A DNA stretch of 38,973 nt from Bacteroidetes bacterium GWE2_42_24 (lineage in GTDB: Bacteria > Bacteroidota > Bacteroidia > Bacteroidales > TTA-H9): NCBI GenBank assembly GCA_001768515.1, contig MEOA01000048.1:365-39337 (forward strand), given 5' to 3'. Shown piece by piece: positions 17,202-26,580 of this stretch. A model generated the notes under the pieces. It did not search any database. It was not told the DNA's origin and worked only from the letters and a program-made list of their open reading frames with translations. Every line of letters starts with the position of its first letter. Position 1 is the first letter of the stretch. The translations under genes and the position numbers were made by a program.

Positions 17202-17580
17202 CTATTTCAATTCATAATCCAGAACATTGAATATTTCGTAAATCTTATACTCGTCCTTTAAAGTATAATTCGCATCAAGTTCGTTTTTTATGTTATTATC
17301 TCGAAAAGATGAGTTTGCCGCGGCATCAAAAAAAATGATGTGATTCCACTTTTTATAATTAATCTGATCAATTTTATTAATTCCATAAACATTTTATGCT
17401 TTTAATGCTTTACTAATGATTGAATAGGTGTCATTTGCATTGGTTTTTTTAAATGATCCAATGTCATAATAATATGCAAAATTTAAAATATAGTGCTGTG
17501 GGCAGACTAATATCAGTGTATCTTTATTCCTTAATTCCTTAATCTTTTGGTTCTACCCGCTTTTACGTGAAAATATTTTG
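17202..17580 (-). pseudogene. Decayed minus-strand gene, 3' part, unknown family
   Basis: Reading the minus strand, one frame runs from about 17545 to a TAG at 17204-17202 with one in-frame TAA (LVCPQHYILNFAYYYDIGSF, then ...SKALKA-stop-NVYGINKIDQ). After the stop it continues without a shift: KKWNHIIFFDAAANSSF, then YTLKDEYKIYEIFNVLDYEL. Upstream, another stop and probable frameshift separate a fragment FALFKRFQIKAKQNIF near 17600. The codon pattern is clearly protein-like. The tail faintly recalls the C-terminal soluble part of membrane glycosyltransferases, but I cannot support that. Its last 70 bases recur at 20703-20770. Confidence 0.5.
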
Positions 17581-17589
17581 CTTTGCCTT

Positions 17590-17913
17590 TATTTGAAAGC
17601 GCTTAAATAATGCAAAAACTGTTTGTCAATCTATCACATTCGTACTCAGGAAGAGAAGAGGCAGAAACCCCACTGTTTGAGAATGTGATCATTCAGCTGT
17701 AATTGCTGATTATACCATTTCGCTATTAAATCGTTCGTTCTTCTTATTACTAACCACAAGCCATACGTTCTTTTAGTTATACCTCCACAACCGCATAGCG
17801 AACTTTGTGCTTGTAAAACAACCTGAAGCCAACAACTCAGAGTTACTGATACGGGGATGTAAGGCTAACTTAGAGCCTAAATCTTCTGAAAGAGGTACTG
17901 AGTATAGTATTTA
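17590..17913. other. Non-coding stretch without recognisable content
   Basis: Possible further debris of the minus-strand pseudogene at its start. Beyond about 17640 no gene, hairpin terminator or repeat was recognised. It ends at the diverged cassette promoter. Confidence 0.4.
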
Positions 17914-17929
17914 TAATTTTGTAGCTTTG
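17914..17929 (+). promoter_or_regulatory. Cassette promoter F (diverged), double -7 box
   Basis: TAATTTTG (17914-17921) is directly followed by TAGCTTTG (17922-17929). The second box stands 27 bases before the GTG of the diverged leader, exactly the distance seen in the other cassettes. No clear -33 box is visible. Confidence 0.4.
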
Positions 17930-17948
17930 CGCTTTTAAATTTGTAACC

Positions 17949-18074
17949 GTGTTCCTTGTAAACCATAGCTCAGTTGCATCAGCGCTAGCAGTAAAATCAG
18001 TGACCGTTGCAGGTATGTCCTCTATAGGGTCAATCAGTGGAAGTGGAATTTTGAAGTCGAAGCATTGTAATTGA
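17949..18074 (+). pseudogene. Diverged cassette leader with GTG start
   Basis: The 41-codon frame starts VFLVNHSSVASALAVKSVTV. It aligns without gaps to the cassette leader MPAINRCSVAPAPPANRLIS, with AACCATAGCTCAGTTGC against AACCGTTGTTCAGTTGC in the DNA. It continues to the position of leader residue 41 and stops there. No core or tip follows. It may be a short peptide or a dead copy; it lies just before the small T9SS gene at 18109. Confidence 0.5.
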
Positions 18075-18108
18075 AGATAGACTTGATATGTTTCTAATTA
18101 ATAAGTAA

Positions 18109-18552
18109 ATGAGAAATTTTTTAACCTTCGCAGCAATCTGCCTTTGTTCATTATTGACAATGGAAGTATTTTCCCAAACTGTGAATTTTTCCTACGACGC
18201 CTCAGGTAACCGTACCGCTCGCTGGCTCGAGGTGAAGGATATGAAGAATTCAGAAGACTCTGCCTTACTCAGGCTTCTGGATTTTAAGCCCGCCGGAGCC
18301 GGGGAATTACTGAGCGACGTGCAGGTGTACCCCAACCCTGTAAGCCACGAAATGCATATTGACATCACACGGTTGGGTGATGAGGTGGCAACTGGCAAGC
18401 TTTGCGACGTCAATGGCAGGCCTGTACTGAGCTTCAGCAACCTGATTTCCACCAATAGCATAAATCTTGAAACACTGGCTCCCGGCATCTATCTGTTGAG
18501 GGTAGAATGCAAGGGCGAACAGCGGGTGTGGAAGATAGTGGTGAGTGATTAA
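18109..18552 (+). CDS. Small secreted T9SS protein with a single RHS-like YD motif
   Basis: 147 residues. Signal peptide 1-23 (ends EVFSQ), immediately followed by NFSYDASGNRTARW, one copy of the YD-repeat signature of RHS proteins. After a short linker comes a T9SS type A sorting domain: VQVYPNPVSHEMHI, CDVNGRPVLS, LAPGIYLLRVECKG, ending KIVVSD. It looks as if the head of an RHS-type protein had been joined to a sorting domain with everything between lost. Small proteins of this layout are a recurring companion of RHS loci in Bacteroidota (my recollection). Exported to the surface by T9SS if functional. The diverged cassette leader lies just upstream. Confidence 0.8.
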   Translation: MRNFLTFAAICLCSLLTMEVFSQTVNFSYDASGNRTARWLEVKDMKNSEDSALLRLLDFKPAGAGELLSDVQVYPNPVSHEMHIDITRLGDEVATGKLCDVNGRPVLSFSNLISTNSINLETLAPGIYLLRVECKGEQRVWKIVVSD

Positions 18553-18863
18553 GTGTAATTATCGATGCCGTATCGTGCTCTTCATCCATCAGCCACCGCG
18601 GCATAAGTCATATGAAAGACTAAAATTCTCTTTGTTAGATTTTTTACAATGGGCTGCGAATTTGGCGGGGCAAAGTCACCTGAACACCGACCTGTTTCCT
18701 ATAGAGGGAGTTGTTTGTATTAGTTTCAAAAACACCGGTAATCTATGGAGGATAGTTGTCGTTTGGTGCGCATAACCAGGCATGAATCGTTTATTAACCC
18801 GGAAGAAAAATGCTACATGGTTTAAACAAATTACTTCATTTACCGCCAATCATTTTCCAAAAG
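18553..18863. other. Intergenic stretch, nothing recognised
   Basis: The short open frames here have no protein-like character. No hairpin terminator or clear promoter was found. Confidence 0.4.
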
Positions 18864-20579
18864 ATGCCTCGTTCGCAAGGTCTCCATATACTTATCCTGT
18901 TCGTTTGGCTCCTTCCTGCGCTAACCAGTGCCGAGGGGACAAAGCAGGTTATGCCAACGGCATCAGACATCTGTGAGTTATGGCCTCACTGTAGTTTCGG
19001 CGACTATCCTGCATTTGCGGCTTCATGTGCCGGGCCTGATGGTCGCCTTAATGTTCGGGTAAATTCAACTTCAGAAAAGATATGGTTTGGATTCGGGATG
19101 GAATGGGGGCTTACCTTTACCTACACACTGTACAGCCCTTCCGGAACCGCATTGATGACTGGTACACTGGGTACAGGAAGTCAGGGTTATCTCGACAACT
19201 ATAACCAGGCCTGCGCCGGGCCTTCGGTTATTACAACAGGAGGATACAATGCTTTGATGTATCAGCCGCTTACCACCGGCGATTATTATTTTGAATTTGT
19301 GATTCCCTCAACAGGAAAATTGAATGTCCATTTCTTCGATGTTACTGTGAGTACTGCTTCCAATGTGGCCATCAATGGCAGGCTGTGGTCAAAAAATTGG
19401 GTGTTCAGTACCATGGATATGGATCGCGCCTTCAAGGGGAAATTTTACGTTTATTCAGATGATCATATTGTTACAGAAGTAAGTTTCAATCAGTTTAAGC
19501 CATTTGTCTTCGGTGTGTGCAGCAATGCCACAGGGTGTACTTCCACCGGTAATCTTACTTATGACCGGGTATCACAACCTGGCAGGGTCCAATACGGGCA
19601 ATATAAAATATTTCTCAACAACCCTGACCCGGTTATTTATCCAAGTGGGGGACTTGGCAATGTAACTGCTTTTTTCGTTTCGCCACTCTCGTGTACCGGC
19701 TTGGTAAACATCAATGTAAACTCTACAGCCTCGGGGGTTGTTGATTTGATAATTCATGTTAATCCACAGTCTGGTTATCAGCCTGAAGATGTAAGTATTG
19801 CAGGGCCTGTTGTTGTTGGCATGAATACCTTTATCTGGAACGGAATCAATGGTTTAGGCCAACCTGTACCAAATGGAGCACCTATACGTATAGAGGGTCA
19901 GGTTACGGCAGGCCTGACCAATTTACCCCTTTACGATGCAGAAAGTTCTGTAGGGATAAAGATTGCACTGGTCCGTCCAGCTGGCCCTGCACCAAAGAGC
20001 TATTGGGCTGATACTTTGTTGACAGGAGGTGCGATAAATCTGGATGGTTGCCTACAACCTTCATCAGGTTGTCATTCGTGGGGTTACAGCACAGGAGATG
20101 CAAATACAATAAATACCTGGTGGTATGCATTGAGCCAGACGCTAACACCCCTGAACTTTCTGCATCACAGGAGCCAGCCCATTACACAAACCTATGCCAT
20201 TTGTAATGGTGACAGCATCTGGCTGGCAGGAGGATGGAGGAAAACTGCAGGCGTGTATGTGAGCGGGGGGCCAAGTTTGCTAACTGGTTGTGACAGTACC
20301 AATACGGCAGTGCTTACAGTGAACCCGCAACCCGAAGTAAACCTTGGTCCCGATCTCATCAAGTGTGCCGGGGAATCGGTAATTCTGGATGCAGGTGCCG
20401 GTCCTGGATTTATCTACCATTGGAACACCGGGGCAACATCCCGTACAATTGTAGTCTTCAATACCGGGACATACAGTGTAGTTGTGAGCACGGCAAATGG
20501 CTGCACTGATAGCGGATTAATGCACTATACAAGTCAGCCTGCTCCGCCACCGGGAACCCTGCAGATTAAACACGACTGA
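18864..20579 (+). CDS. Secreted protein with C-terminal PKD/Ig-like domain, possibly truncated
   Basis: 571 residues from the ATG at 18864. A frame-compatible ATG 18 codons earlier (18810) exists, but MPRSQGLHILILFVWLLPAL is the better signal-peptide start. The N-terminal part (CSFGDYPAFAASCAGPDGRL) and the middle are beta-sandwich-like, Gly/Thr/Asn-rich, of the kind found in large surface proteins of Bacteroidota with gliding-motility-type C-termini. Near the end VNLGPDLIKCAGESVILDAG and TYSVVVSTANGCTD form a PKD/Ig-like domain. Such proteins usually go on to a T9SS or gliding-motility-associated C-terminal domain. Here the frame stops at LQIKHD, so the C-terminus may have been lost. Confidence 0.8.
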   Translation: MPRSQGLHILILFVWLLPALTSAEGTKQVMPTASDICELWPHCSFGDYPAFAASCAGPDGRLNVRVNSTSEKIWFGFGMEWGLTFTYTLYSPSGTALMTGTLGTGSQGYLDNYNQACAGPSVITTGGYNALMYQPLTTGDYYFEFVIPSTGKLNVHFFDVTVSTASNVAINGRLWSKNWVFSTMDMDRAFKGKFYVYSDDHIVTEVSFNQFKPFVFGVCSNATGCTSTGNLTYDRVSQPGRVQYGQYKIFLNNPDPVIYPSGGLGNVTAFFVSPLSCTGLVNINVNSTASGVVDLIIHVNPQSGYQPEDVSIAGPVVVGMNTFIWNGINGLGQPVPNGAPIRIEGQVTAGLTNLPLYDAESSVGIKIALVRPAGPAPKSYWADTLLTGGAINLDGCLQPSSGCHSWGYSTGDANTINTWWYALSQTLTPLNFLHHRSQPITQTYAICNGDSIWLAGGWRKTAGVYVSGGPSLLTGCDSTNTAVLTVNPQPEVNLGPDLIKCAGESVILDAGAGPGFIYHWNTGATSRTIVVFNTGTYSVVVSTANGCTDSGLMHYTSQPAPPPGTLQIKHD

Positions 20580-21024
20580 GGATTTGCCGGGTTTCACACG
20601 CTATCCCTGCTTGAAAAACTTCCATTCAACAGCGTCATGCTTTTTAGAGCCTCATTGCCAGAATGGCGTTTTAAAATGCTGTAATTCGGAATCCGTTGCT
20701 GTTTCAATTTATACGCAAGCACCTTAAATATTTCGTAAAGCTTATATTCCTTCTTAAGCCTGAATTACTCATGAAAGCAGAATTGTTTTTAGCAAATTCA
20801 TTAGTATTCAATGCGTTTTAGATAATGAAATAATAAAAGCTGAAGGCGCGTTTGATGACCGTAAGTACCCAACCTCCAGTATTAACTGAAAGGAAACCGA
20901 TATAAGGGTTAAAGTATTCAAAACATGGATGGAATCCTGATATGTCTTTACATGATTTTGATGCTGATTAAAATTTTGTGGATTAGTCAGGTTCATGCCT
21001 TCGATTTATGATTATTTTCGCATC
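20580..21024. other. Intergenic stretch with a minus-strand gene remnant
   Basis: The part 20703-20770 is a relic (annotated separately), with likely further decayed sequence up to about 20830. The remainder shows nothing definite. A -7-like TATTTTCG at 21013-21020 lies just before the acyl-CoA reductase start. Confidence 0.4.
20703..20770 (-). pseudogene. Second remnant of the minus-strand gene at 17202
   Basis: On the minus strand the frame reads LKKEYKLYEIFKVLAYKLK, against LKDEYKIYEIFNVLDYELK at 17205-17273. Upstream on the minus strand an NNSAFMSN-like stretch in another frame recalls ANSSFRDN of the first copy, with a deletion and frameshift between. The two relics have the same orientation, about 3.5 kb apart, and bracket the two secreted-protein genes. 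Confidence 0.5.
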
Positions 21025-22095
21025 ATGATAAATCGTCTCCTTTCCCTTAATCAGCGTGTGTCGGCATTTGCCGGGCTGGGTCGTGTTCTGGCCGTTGTAA
21101 CCGGTCAGGATGATAGCGTTGTTGATCAGCGGCATTGTGCTATCATCAGGGAGGCTATTGAACAGTCTGCTTTACATAATGGCTGGTTCACGATGCAGAT
21201 GGTTTCACGTGCCTTGTCTGCCTTAGTTCCAATGCTTGATGCGTCTCTGTTGTTAGCCTGGGCATCGGGTTACTTGCAGGAAGACCAGGTAATACAGGAA
21301 CGGGTGCTTGTAGTGTCTGCCGGAAATATCCCTGCGGTTGGTTTTCATGACTGGCTTTGTGTGCTGATGTCGGGTCATAGCTATCTGGGTAAAGTATCGT
21401 CAGATGACCGGTTTCTGATTCCTGCCATGGCGCGCGTTGTTGAGGAGCTTGAACCAGGCTTTATTGGTAGTTCTGTGTTTACTGATCAGATTGTCAGCGA
21501 TTTTGACAAGGTGATAGCTACGGGATCAGGAAATACCAGCCGGTATTTCGAGTACTATTTTTCACGATGGCCTCACCTGATCAGATCAAACCGGACCGGA
21601 ATAGCTGTTTTGAGGGGAGGCGAGGATGAGCCGGAACTGAATGCGCTGGCCGATGATATAACCCTGTATTACGGTTTGGGTTGCCGGAATGTGTCGGCCT
21701 GCTTTATACCTGAAAATTATGATCCTTCAGTTTTGTGTGAAGGTTTGGCCCGAAGGAGTGCAGAACTGATTCAGTGTAACAAGTGGGTTAACAATTATGA
21801 TTACCAGAAGGCCCTGATGCTAATCAACAACCAGCCGTTTTATGACACGGGAGCTCTCTTGTTACGGTATCATACCGAATGGGTAACACCGGTAGCCGTG
21901 ATTAATCTTATCCGTTATAGTACCCCTGATTCATTAAGGCAGGAGTTTATTTCCAAGGCATCCGCAATTCAGTGTGTTGTAAGTGCTGGCGGCTGGTATG
22001 AAAAGTCCATTCCATTTGGGACCAGCCAGCAGCCTGGCTTGGACGATTATGCTGATGGTGTGGATACGATGTTATTTTTGTTGGCTAAAAAATGA
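21025..22095 (+). CDS. LuxC-type acyl-CoA/acyl-protein reductase
   Basis: 356 residues from the ATG at 21025; another ATG at 20995 would add ten residues. The later start is chosen because family members begin a few residues before the QRVSAFAGLG helix and because a -7-like box lies between the two ATGs. The family reduces activated fatty acyl groups to aldehydes with NADPH. Seen here: VLVVSAGNIPAVGFHDWLCV (cofactor/active-site loop), GSGNTSRYFEYYF, and GLGCRNVSACFIP with the catalytic-type Cys220. In many Bacteroidota a ferredoxin gene stands next to this one; none is present here. The partner and physiological substrate are unknown. Confidence 0.85.
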   Translation: MINRLLSLNQRVSAFAGLGRVLAVVTGQDDSVVDQRHCAIIREAIEQSALHNGWFTMQMVSRALSALVPMLDASLLLAWASGYLQEDQVIQERVLVVSAGNIPAVGFHDWLCVLMSGHSYLGKVSSDDRFLIPAMARVVEELEPGFIGSSVFTDQIVSDFDKVIATGSGNTSRYFEYYFSRWPHLIRSNRTGIAVLRGGEDEPELNALADDITLYYGLGCRNVSACFIPENYDPSVLCEGLARRSAELIQCNKWVNNYDYQKALMLINNQPFYDTGALLLRYHTEWVTPVAVINLIRYSTPDSLRQEFISKASAIQCVVSAGGWYEKSIPFGTSQQPGLDDYADGVDTMLFLLAKK

Positions 22096-22134
22096 TTTTT
22101 TTTAAAATTAGATAGTTAATTACAGGAAAAGTTC

Positions 22135-22142
22135 TACCTTTG
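22135..22142 (+). promoter_or_regulatory. -7 box of the L31 gene
   Basis: TACCTTTG followed by CACC, a perfect TAnnTTTG match, 29 bases before the ATG. The -33 region (around TTAAT at 22116) is poor. Confidence 0.5.
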
Positions 22143-22170
22143 CACCTCTTAAAATTAAAGTGTTGATATC

Positions 22171-22437
22171 ATGAAAAAAGACATTCATCCGAGTGATTAC
22201 AGACTGGTGGTTTTCAAAGATATGTCCAATGATTATACGTTTATCACCCGTTCGACCGTAAAAACTAAAGAAACGATCGTGATGGAAGATGGTGTTGAAT
22301 ATCCGGTGGTTAAGCTTGAGATTTCGCATACTTCACATCCGTTCTATACCGGTAAGATGAAGCTTGTTGATACTGCCGGCCGTGTTGATAAGTTCAAAAG
22401 CAGGTATCAGAAGCACTACGAGAATCGCGCCCAGTAA
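22171..22437 (+). CDS. rpmE2: 50S ribosomal protein L31, type B
   Basis: 88 residues, the normal length. It begins [20 protein letters not shown] and holds [33 protein letters not shown] and a basic end. It lacks the Cys residues of the zinc-binding type A form, which defines type B. It binds the central protuberance of the large subunit and bridges to the small subunit. It has its own promoter and a strong terminator, so it forms a single-gene unit. Confidence 0.97.
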   Translation: MKKDIHPSDYRLVVFKDMSNDYTFITRSTVKTKETIVMEDGVEYPVVKLEISHTSHPFYTGKMKLVDTAGRVDKFKSRYQKHYENRAQ

Positions 22438-22464
22438 GTGGTTGCGATTTCCTGAAAGTATTAT

Positions 22465-22495
22465 AGCCCTCCTGATGAGGGCTTTTTCTGTTTTT
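22465..22495 (+). terminator. Rho-independent terminator of the L31 gene
   Basis: Perfect 7-bp stem AGCCCTC/GAGGGCT with a 5-base loop, followed by TTTTCTGTTTTT. It lies 28 bases after the L31 stop. Confidence 0.85.
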
Positions 22496-22665
22496 CGTGG
22501 TTTCAATCAAACAGTATACACTTCCAGTTGTTAATTGAATGTTGATAATATTTTCATTCATTCTGCAATAGATTGTATTAAAATTCGTATCATTGATACA
22601 GGAAATGCAACCACTTGCTGGTTTTTGTAATCTGATAAATTAGAACATCTTAAAATCCGGATGCT

Positions 22666-23853
22666 ATGAACTATATACTTTTTGATGATTATTCGCGCAA
22701 CAATCTTTTACCACTAACCTTTACACGTCCCGTGAGCGATATCCGTTTCGGGATTCTGACAATCAGGGAAAAATGGGAAAAGATGATGGGTATTGTTACC
22801 TCCACGCTGACAGAGGAATACTTATCTGAAAAATTTCCAATTATCAAAGGTGCACAGAATATTCTGATCAATGGCTCAGTCTGTCCTACTCCGCTTCTCA
22901 TAGAAGAGATCAGGAATCTTAAGCCCAATGAGGCAATTATCGGTTCCGATAGCATCATTGCCCTGCATGTGATAGCTGAGGATCTCGATAAGATCGGCGA
23001 AGGGGACACCGAGGGTATCACTGAAAAGATGACAAAGTCAGAGGTGATGAAGATTAATTATCCATGGGATTTGCTGGCCAATAACAATGCTGCTATCATC
23101 AATGATTACAAGCTGATTACCTCAGGAAGGAGCAGTGAGCCAATTCCGAAACATGTTATGGTGACATCGCCTGAGAATATTTTTATAGAAAAGGGGGCTG
23201 TTCTCGAAAATGTCACGCTTAACGCAACAGATGGCCCTATATATATTGGTGAAAACGTTCATGTGATGGACGGTGCCCATATCCGGGGAGCTGTTGCGAT
23301 GATCGATTCGGCAGTGGTGAAGATGGGAACCATCTTATATGGTGCTACCACAATTGGCCCTCATGTAAAAGTGGGAGGGGAGATTGAGAATTCAATTCTT
23401 CTGGCCTTTTCCAACAAGCCACATCATGGCTATCTGGGTCATTCAGTTATCGGTAAATGGTGCAATCTGGCAGCCGGAACAACAGTGGCAAATCTGAATA
23501 ATACCTACCGAAATGTAAGGGCATGGAATTATTCGCAGGAACGTTTTATCGATACCGGGATGCAGTTTCTGGGTCTCATTATGGGTGATCACTCAAAAAC
23601 CGGTATCAACTCAATGTTTAATACCGGCTCGGTGGTTGGTGTGAACAGCAATGTTTTTGGTTCAGGATATCAGCGCAACTTCGTGCCGTCGTTTGTCTGG
23701 GGAGGCCCTACCGGTTTCAATTCATACGACATTAATAAGGCCATTGAAGTGGCGAGTTATGTTTATAAACGGCGAGGGATTGATTTTGATCAGACGGAGC
23801 GCAGCCTGCTGACCAGTGTTTATAACATTACTTTCAACAACATCCGGTTATAA
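22666..23853 (+). CDS. GlmU-like UDP-GlcNAc diphosphorylase / glucosamine-1-phosphate N-acetyltransferase
   Basis: 395 residues. The N-terminal half is the divergent nucleotidyltransferase-like domain of Bacteroidota (MNYILFDDYSRNNLLPLTFT, RPVSDIRFGILTIREKW), which lacks the usual GxGTR loop of GlmU. The second half is a left-handed beta-helix with hexapeptide repeats (GPIYIGENVHVMDGAHIRG, GGEIENSILL, HSKTGINSMFNTGSVVGV). The family is thought to make UDP-N-acetylglucosamine for peptidoglycan and lipid A, replacing classical GlmU. The assignment comes from family knowledge; the activities are not proven by the residues alone. A terminator follows directly. Confidence 0.85.
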   Translation: MNYILFDDYSRNNLLPLTFTRPVSDIRFGILTIREKWEKMMGIVTSTLTEEYLSEKFPIIKGAQNILINGSVCPTPLLIEEIRNLKPNEAIIGSDSIIALHVIAEDLDKIGEGDTEGITEKMTKSEVMKINYPWDLLANNNAAIINDYKLITSGRSSEPIPKHVMVTSPENIFIEKGAVLENVTLNATDGPIYIGENVHVMDGAHIRGAVAMIDSAVVKMGTILYGATTIGPHVKVGGEIENSILLAFSNKPHHGYLGHSVIGKWCNLAAGTTVANLNNTYRNVRAWNYSQERFIDTGMQFLGLIMGDHSKTGINSMFNTGSVVGVNSNVFGSGYQRNFVPSFVWGGPTGFNSYDINKAIEVASYVYKRRGIDFDQTERSLLTSVYNITFNNIRL

Positions 23854-23868
23854 GTTTTTTATAGAATT

Positions 23869-23915
23869 CGTCGCATCGGTTCCTGACAATGCCGGGATTA
23901 GATGCGACGTTTTTT
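23869..23915 (+). terminator. Terminator of the GlmU-like gene
   Basis: Perfect 9-bp inverted repeat CGTCGCATC (23869-23877) and GATGCGACG (23901-23909), 23-base loop, then six T. It starts 15 bases after the stop codon. Confidence 0.75.
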
Positions 23916-24100
23916 AATGAGTTGAATTCATGGCATTGTTGTTGAAATGAATCAAGTGTTTGTACGCAACCATTAATGGTTGCGTATGTGTTTAAAGTTT
24001 AATTAATTGTTTATTAATAGTATAGGTTGATATCAGCCTCGTTCGGTGGCTTTTTCGCTGATGCGTGTCTGAATCAATCTGACAATTTGACGTTCATATT

Positions 24101-26560
24101 ATGAAAGAAACTGACTTCAACGGAAACCTGCTCCAGTTAACCGATTTTATGCAGGGGGAGGCAGAGTTTATTCCGCTTTTGACCCCGGAAGATGAGGAGT
24201 CGATGAACCGTGAAGTGTTACCGAAAACTCTTCCGATTTTGCCTTTGCGCAACGCGGTACTGTTTCCTGGTGTCGTTATTCCGATTACAGTGGGTCGAGA
24301 TAAATCGATCGCACTGATCCGTGAGTATTATAAAAAAGGAAGGACCATAGGTGTTGTTGCCCAACGGGATGCTAATATTGAAGATCCCGAATTTGCCGAT
24401 CTTTTTGAGGTGGGAACTATGGCCTATATCATCAAAACTCTCCAGATGCCGGATGGTAATACCACTGCAATACTTCAGGGAAAGCGCAGGTTTCGCATGA
24501 CAAAACCGGTCTCTTCCGACCCTTTTCTGATCAGTGAAGTTGAAGCATACAACGAGGATAAGGTACCGCGTAACAACAGAACTTACAATGCAACCATCTC
24601 ATCGGTGAAAGATCTGGCTATTCAGATAGTTCGAAAATCACCCAGTATTCCTTCCGAAGCCGCATTTGCCATCGGAAATATTGAATCGCCTACTTTTCTG
24701 CTTAATTTTATCACATCTAATCTGAATCTTGAAATTTCGGAGAAGCAGCGCTTACTCGAATCGGTGAATCCCACCAGGCGGGCACAGGATGTACTCACCA
24801 TTCTAAGTAAGGAGATTCAGGTAGTAGATTTGAAGACCGAGATTCAGAACAAGGTAAAGGTTGAACTCGACAAGCAGCAGCGCGACTATATGCTTCATCA
24901 GCAGATGAAGACTATTCAGGAGGAATTGGGCGGTGATCCTAACAAGGAGATTCTTAATGAATTATACACTAAGGCAGCCAAAATGAAGTGGTCGCCTGAA
25001 GTGGCTGAAGTGTTTCATCGCGAACTCAAGAAGTTTCAGCGGATGCATCAGGCTTCGGCAGAATTCACCATCCAACTAAACTACCTCGAAACGATGGTCG
25101 CTCTTCCTTGGAATGTGTTTACGCACGATAATCTGGATCTGAACAGAGCCCGCCAGATTCTAGATGCTGATCATTATGGTCTCGAAAAAGTAAAGGAGAG
25201 GCTTCGTGAATACCTTGCTGTGTTGAAACTTAAGGGTGACATGAAATCGCCTATTTTATGTCTTCTGGGACCTCCGGGTGTTGGAAAGACGAGTCTTGGC
25301 AAATCGCTCGCGCGAGCTATCGGACGCAAGTATGTCAGGATGTCGTTAGGTGGCCTTCGTGATGAGGCAGAGATTCGGGGTCACCGCAAGACCTATATTG
25401 GTGCAATGCCAGGCCGGATCATTCAAAGCCTTAAAAAGGTGAAGTCTTCGAACCCGGTATTTGTGCTTGATGAGATTGATAAGGTTGCCGGGAATACTTT
25501 CCATGGGGATCCTGCTTCGGCATTGCTTGAGGTATTGGATCCCGAACAGAACAATACCTTCTATGACAACTTTCTTGAAATTGAATTCGACCTCTCCAAT
25601 GTAATGTTTGTGGCTACAGCCAATAGTCTTGCTACTATTCACCCCGCATTACGCGACAGGCTGGAAATCATCGATATCAGTGGTTATTTGCTCGAAGAGA
25701 AAATCGAAATTGCCAAGCGCCATTTGATTCCTAAACAGTTGGCTGAGCATGGTTTGAAAAAGAGCCAGTTGAAATTCTCCCAGCCCATTATCGAAGCGAT
25801 GATCGATAGTTATTCACGCGAGTCGGGGGTAAGAACCCTCGAAAAGCTCATTGCCAAGGTTGTCAGAAATAAAGCACTTGCCATTGCCGAAGATCGCGCA
25901 AATGACAGCAAGCTGACTGTTGCCGGATTGAAAGATATTCTGGGTCCTCAGATGTTTCAGCGCGAAAAGCATATCTCGAATGAAGTTGCAGGTGTTGTAA
26001 CCGGATTGGCCTGGACCGCGGTGGGTGGTGAAATTCTTTTCGTTGAAGCCAGTCTGAGCCGTGGTGATGGTAAATTATCGCTTACAGGAAACCTCGGCGA
26101 TGTTATGAAAGAATCGGCCACCCTCGCCTATGAGTATATCAAAGCGCACAGTCATCTGCTTGGTATCGACAGCAAGGTGTTTAAATTCTGGAATATCCAT
26201 ATTCACGTACCGGAAGGAGCCACTCCTAAAGACGGTCCCTCGGCCGGTATTACAATGCTTACCGCCCTTACCTCGGCTTTTACCCAGAAAAGAGTAAGAA
26301 ATCAGTTGGCCATGACAGGTGAGATTACGCTAAGGGGAAAAGTATTGCCGGTAGGCGGAATTAAAGAGAAGATGCTTGCTGCCCGGCGTGCTGCCATTAC
26401 CGATGTTATTCTGTCGGTCGAGAACAGAAAGGATGTTGAGGATATCAAACATGTTTACCTCGAGGGGCTTACCTTCCATTATGTTGACAGTATGCTTGAT
26501 GTGATCAGGTATGCCATTATTGACGAACCGGTTGCTGATCCGGTAAATCTGGAAGTGTAA
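24101..26560 (+). CDS. lon: ATP-dependent Lon protease
   Basis: 819 residues, full length. The cytosolic hexameric Ser-Lys protease degrades misfolded and regulatory proteins. The N-terminal LON domain starts at [15 protein letters not shown] (about residue 44). The AAA+ module has Walker A GPPGVGKT at 390-397 and a Walker B-type VFVLDEIDK. The protease domain has Ser714 in [10 protein letters not shown] and the catalytic Lys, about 757, in GGIKEK. All key residues are present. The first forty residues are an acidic extension. A dyad ATCAGC/GCTGAT at 24032-24062 lies upstream with no assigned role. The terminator appears to sit in the end of the convergent thioredoxin-like gene. Confidence 0.97.
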   Translation: MKETDFNGNLLQLTDFMQGEAEFIPLLTPEDEESMNREVLPKTLPILPLRNAVLFPGVVIPITVGRDKSIALIREYYKKGRTIGVVAQRDANIEDPEFADLFEVGTMAYIIKTLQMPDGNTTAILQGKRRFRMTKPVSSDPFLISEVEAYNEDKVPRNNRTYNATISSVKDLAIQIVRKSPSIPSEAAFAIGNIESPTFLLNFITSNLNLEISEKQRLLESVNPTRRAQDVLTILSKEIQVVDLKTEIQNKVKVELDKQQRDYMLHQQMKTIQEELGGDPNKEILNELYTKAAKMKWSPEVAEVFHRELKKFQRMHQASAEFTIQLNYLETMVALPWNVFTHDNLDLNRARQILDADHYGLEKVKERLREYLAVLKLKGDMKSPILCLLGPPGVGKTSLGKSLARAIGRKYVRMSLGGLRDEAEIRGHRKTYIGAMPGRIIQSLKKVKSSNPVFVLDEIDKVAGNTFHGDPASALLEVLDPEQNNTFYDNFLEIEFDLSNVMFVATANSLATIHPALRDRLEIIDISGYLLEEKIEIAKRHLIPKQLAEHGLKKSQLKFSQPIIEAMIDSYSRESGVRTLEKLIAKVVRNKALAIAEDRANDSKLTVAGLKDILGPQMFQREKHISNEVAGVVTGLAWTAVGGEILFVEASLSRGDGKLSLTGNLGDVMKESATLAYEYIKAHSHLLGIDSKVFKFWNIHIHVPEGATPKDGPSAGITMLTALTSAFTQKRVRNQLAMTGEITLRGKVLPVGGIKEKMLAARRAAITDVILSVENRKDVEDIKHVYLEGLTFHYVDSMLDVIRYAIIDEPVADPVNLEV

Positions 26561-26580
26561 CGGAAACGATCTGAAACTGT

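Noticed and set aside
18545..18775. A 76-codon frame after the small T9SS gene
   Set aside because: No protein-like pattern, no start signal, no family.
24032..24062. Dyad ATCAGC/GCTGAT upstream of lon as a heat-shock operator
   Set aside because: Only 6 pairs with a 19-base gap; it does not match CIRCE or any other operator I know.
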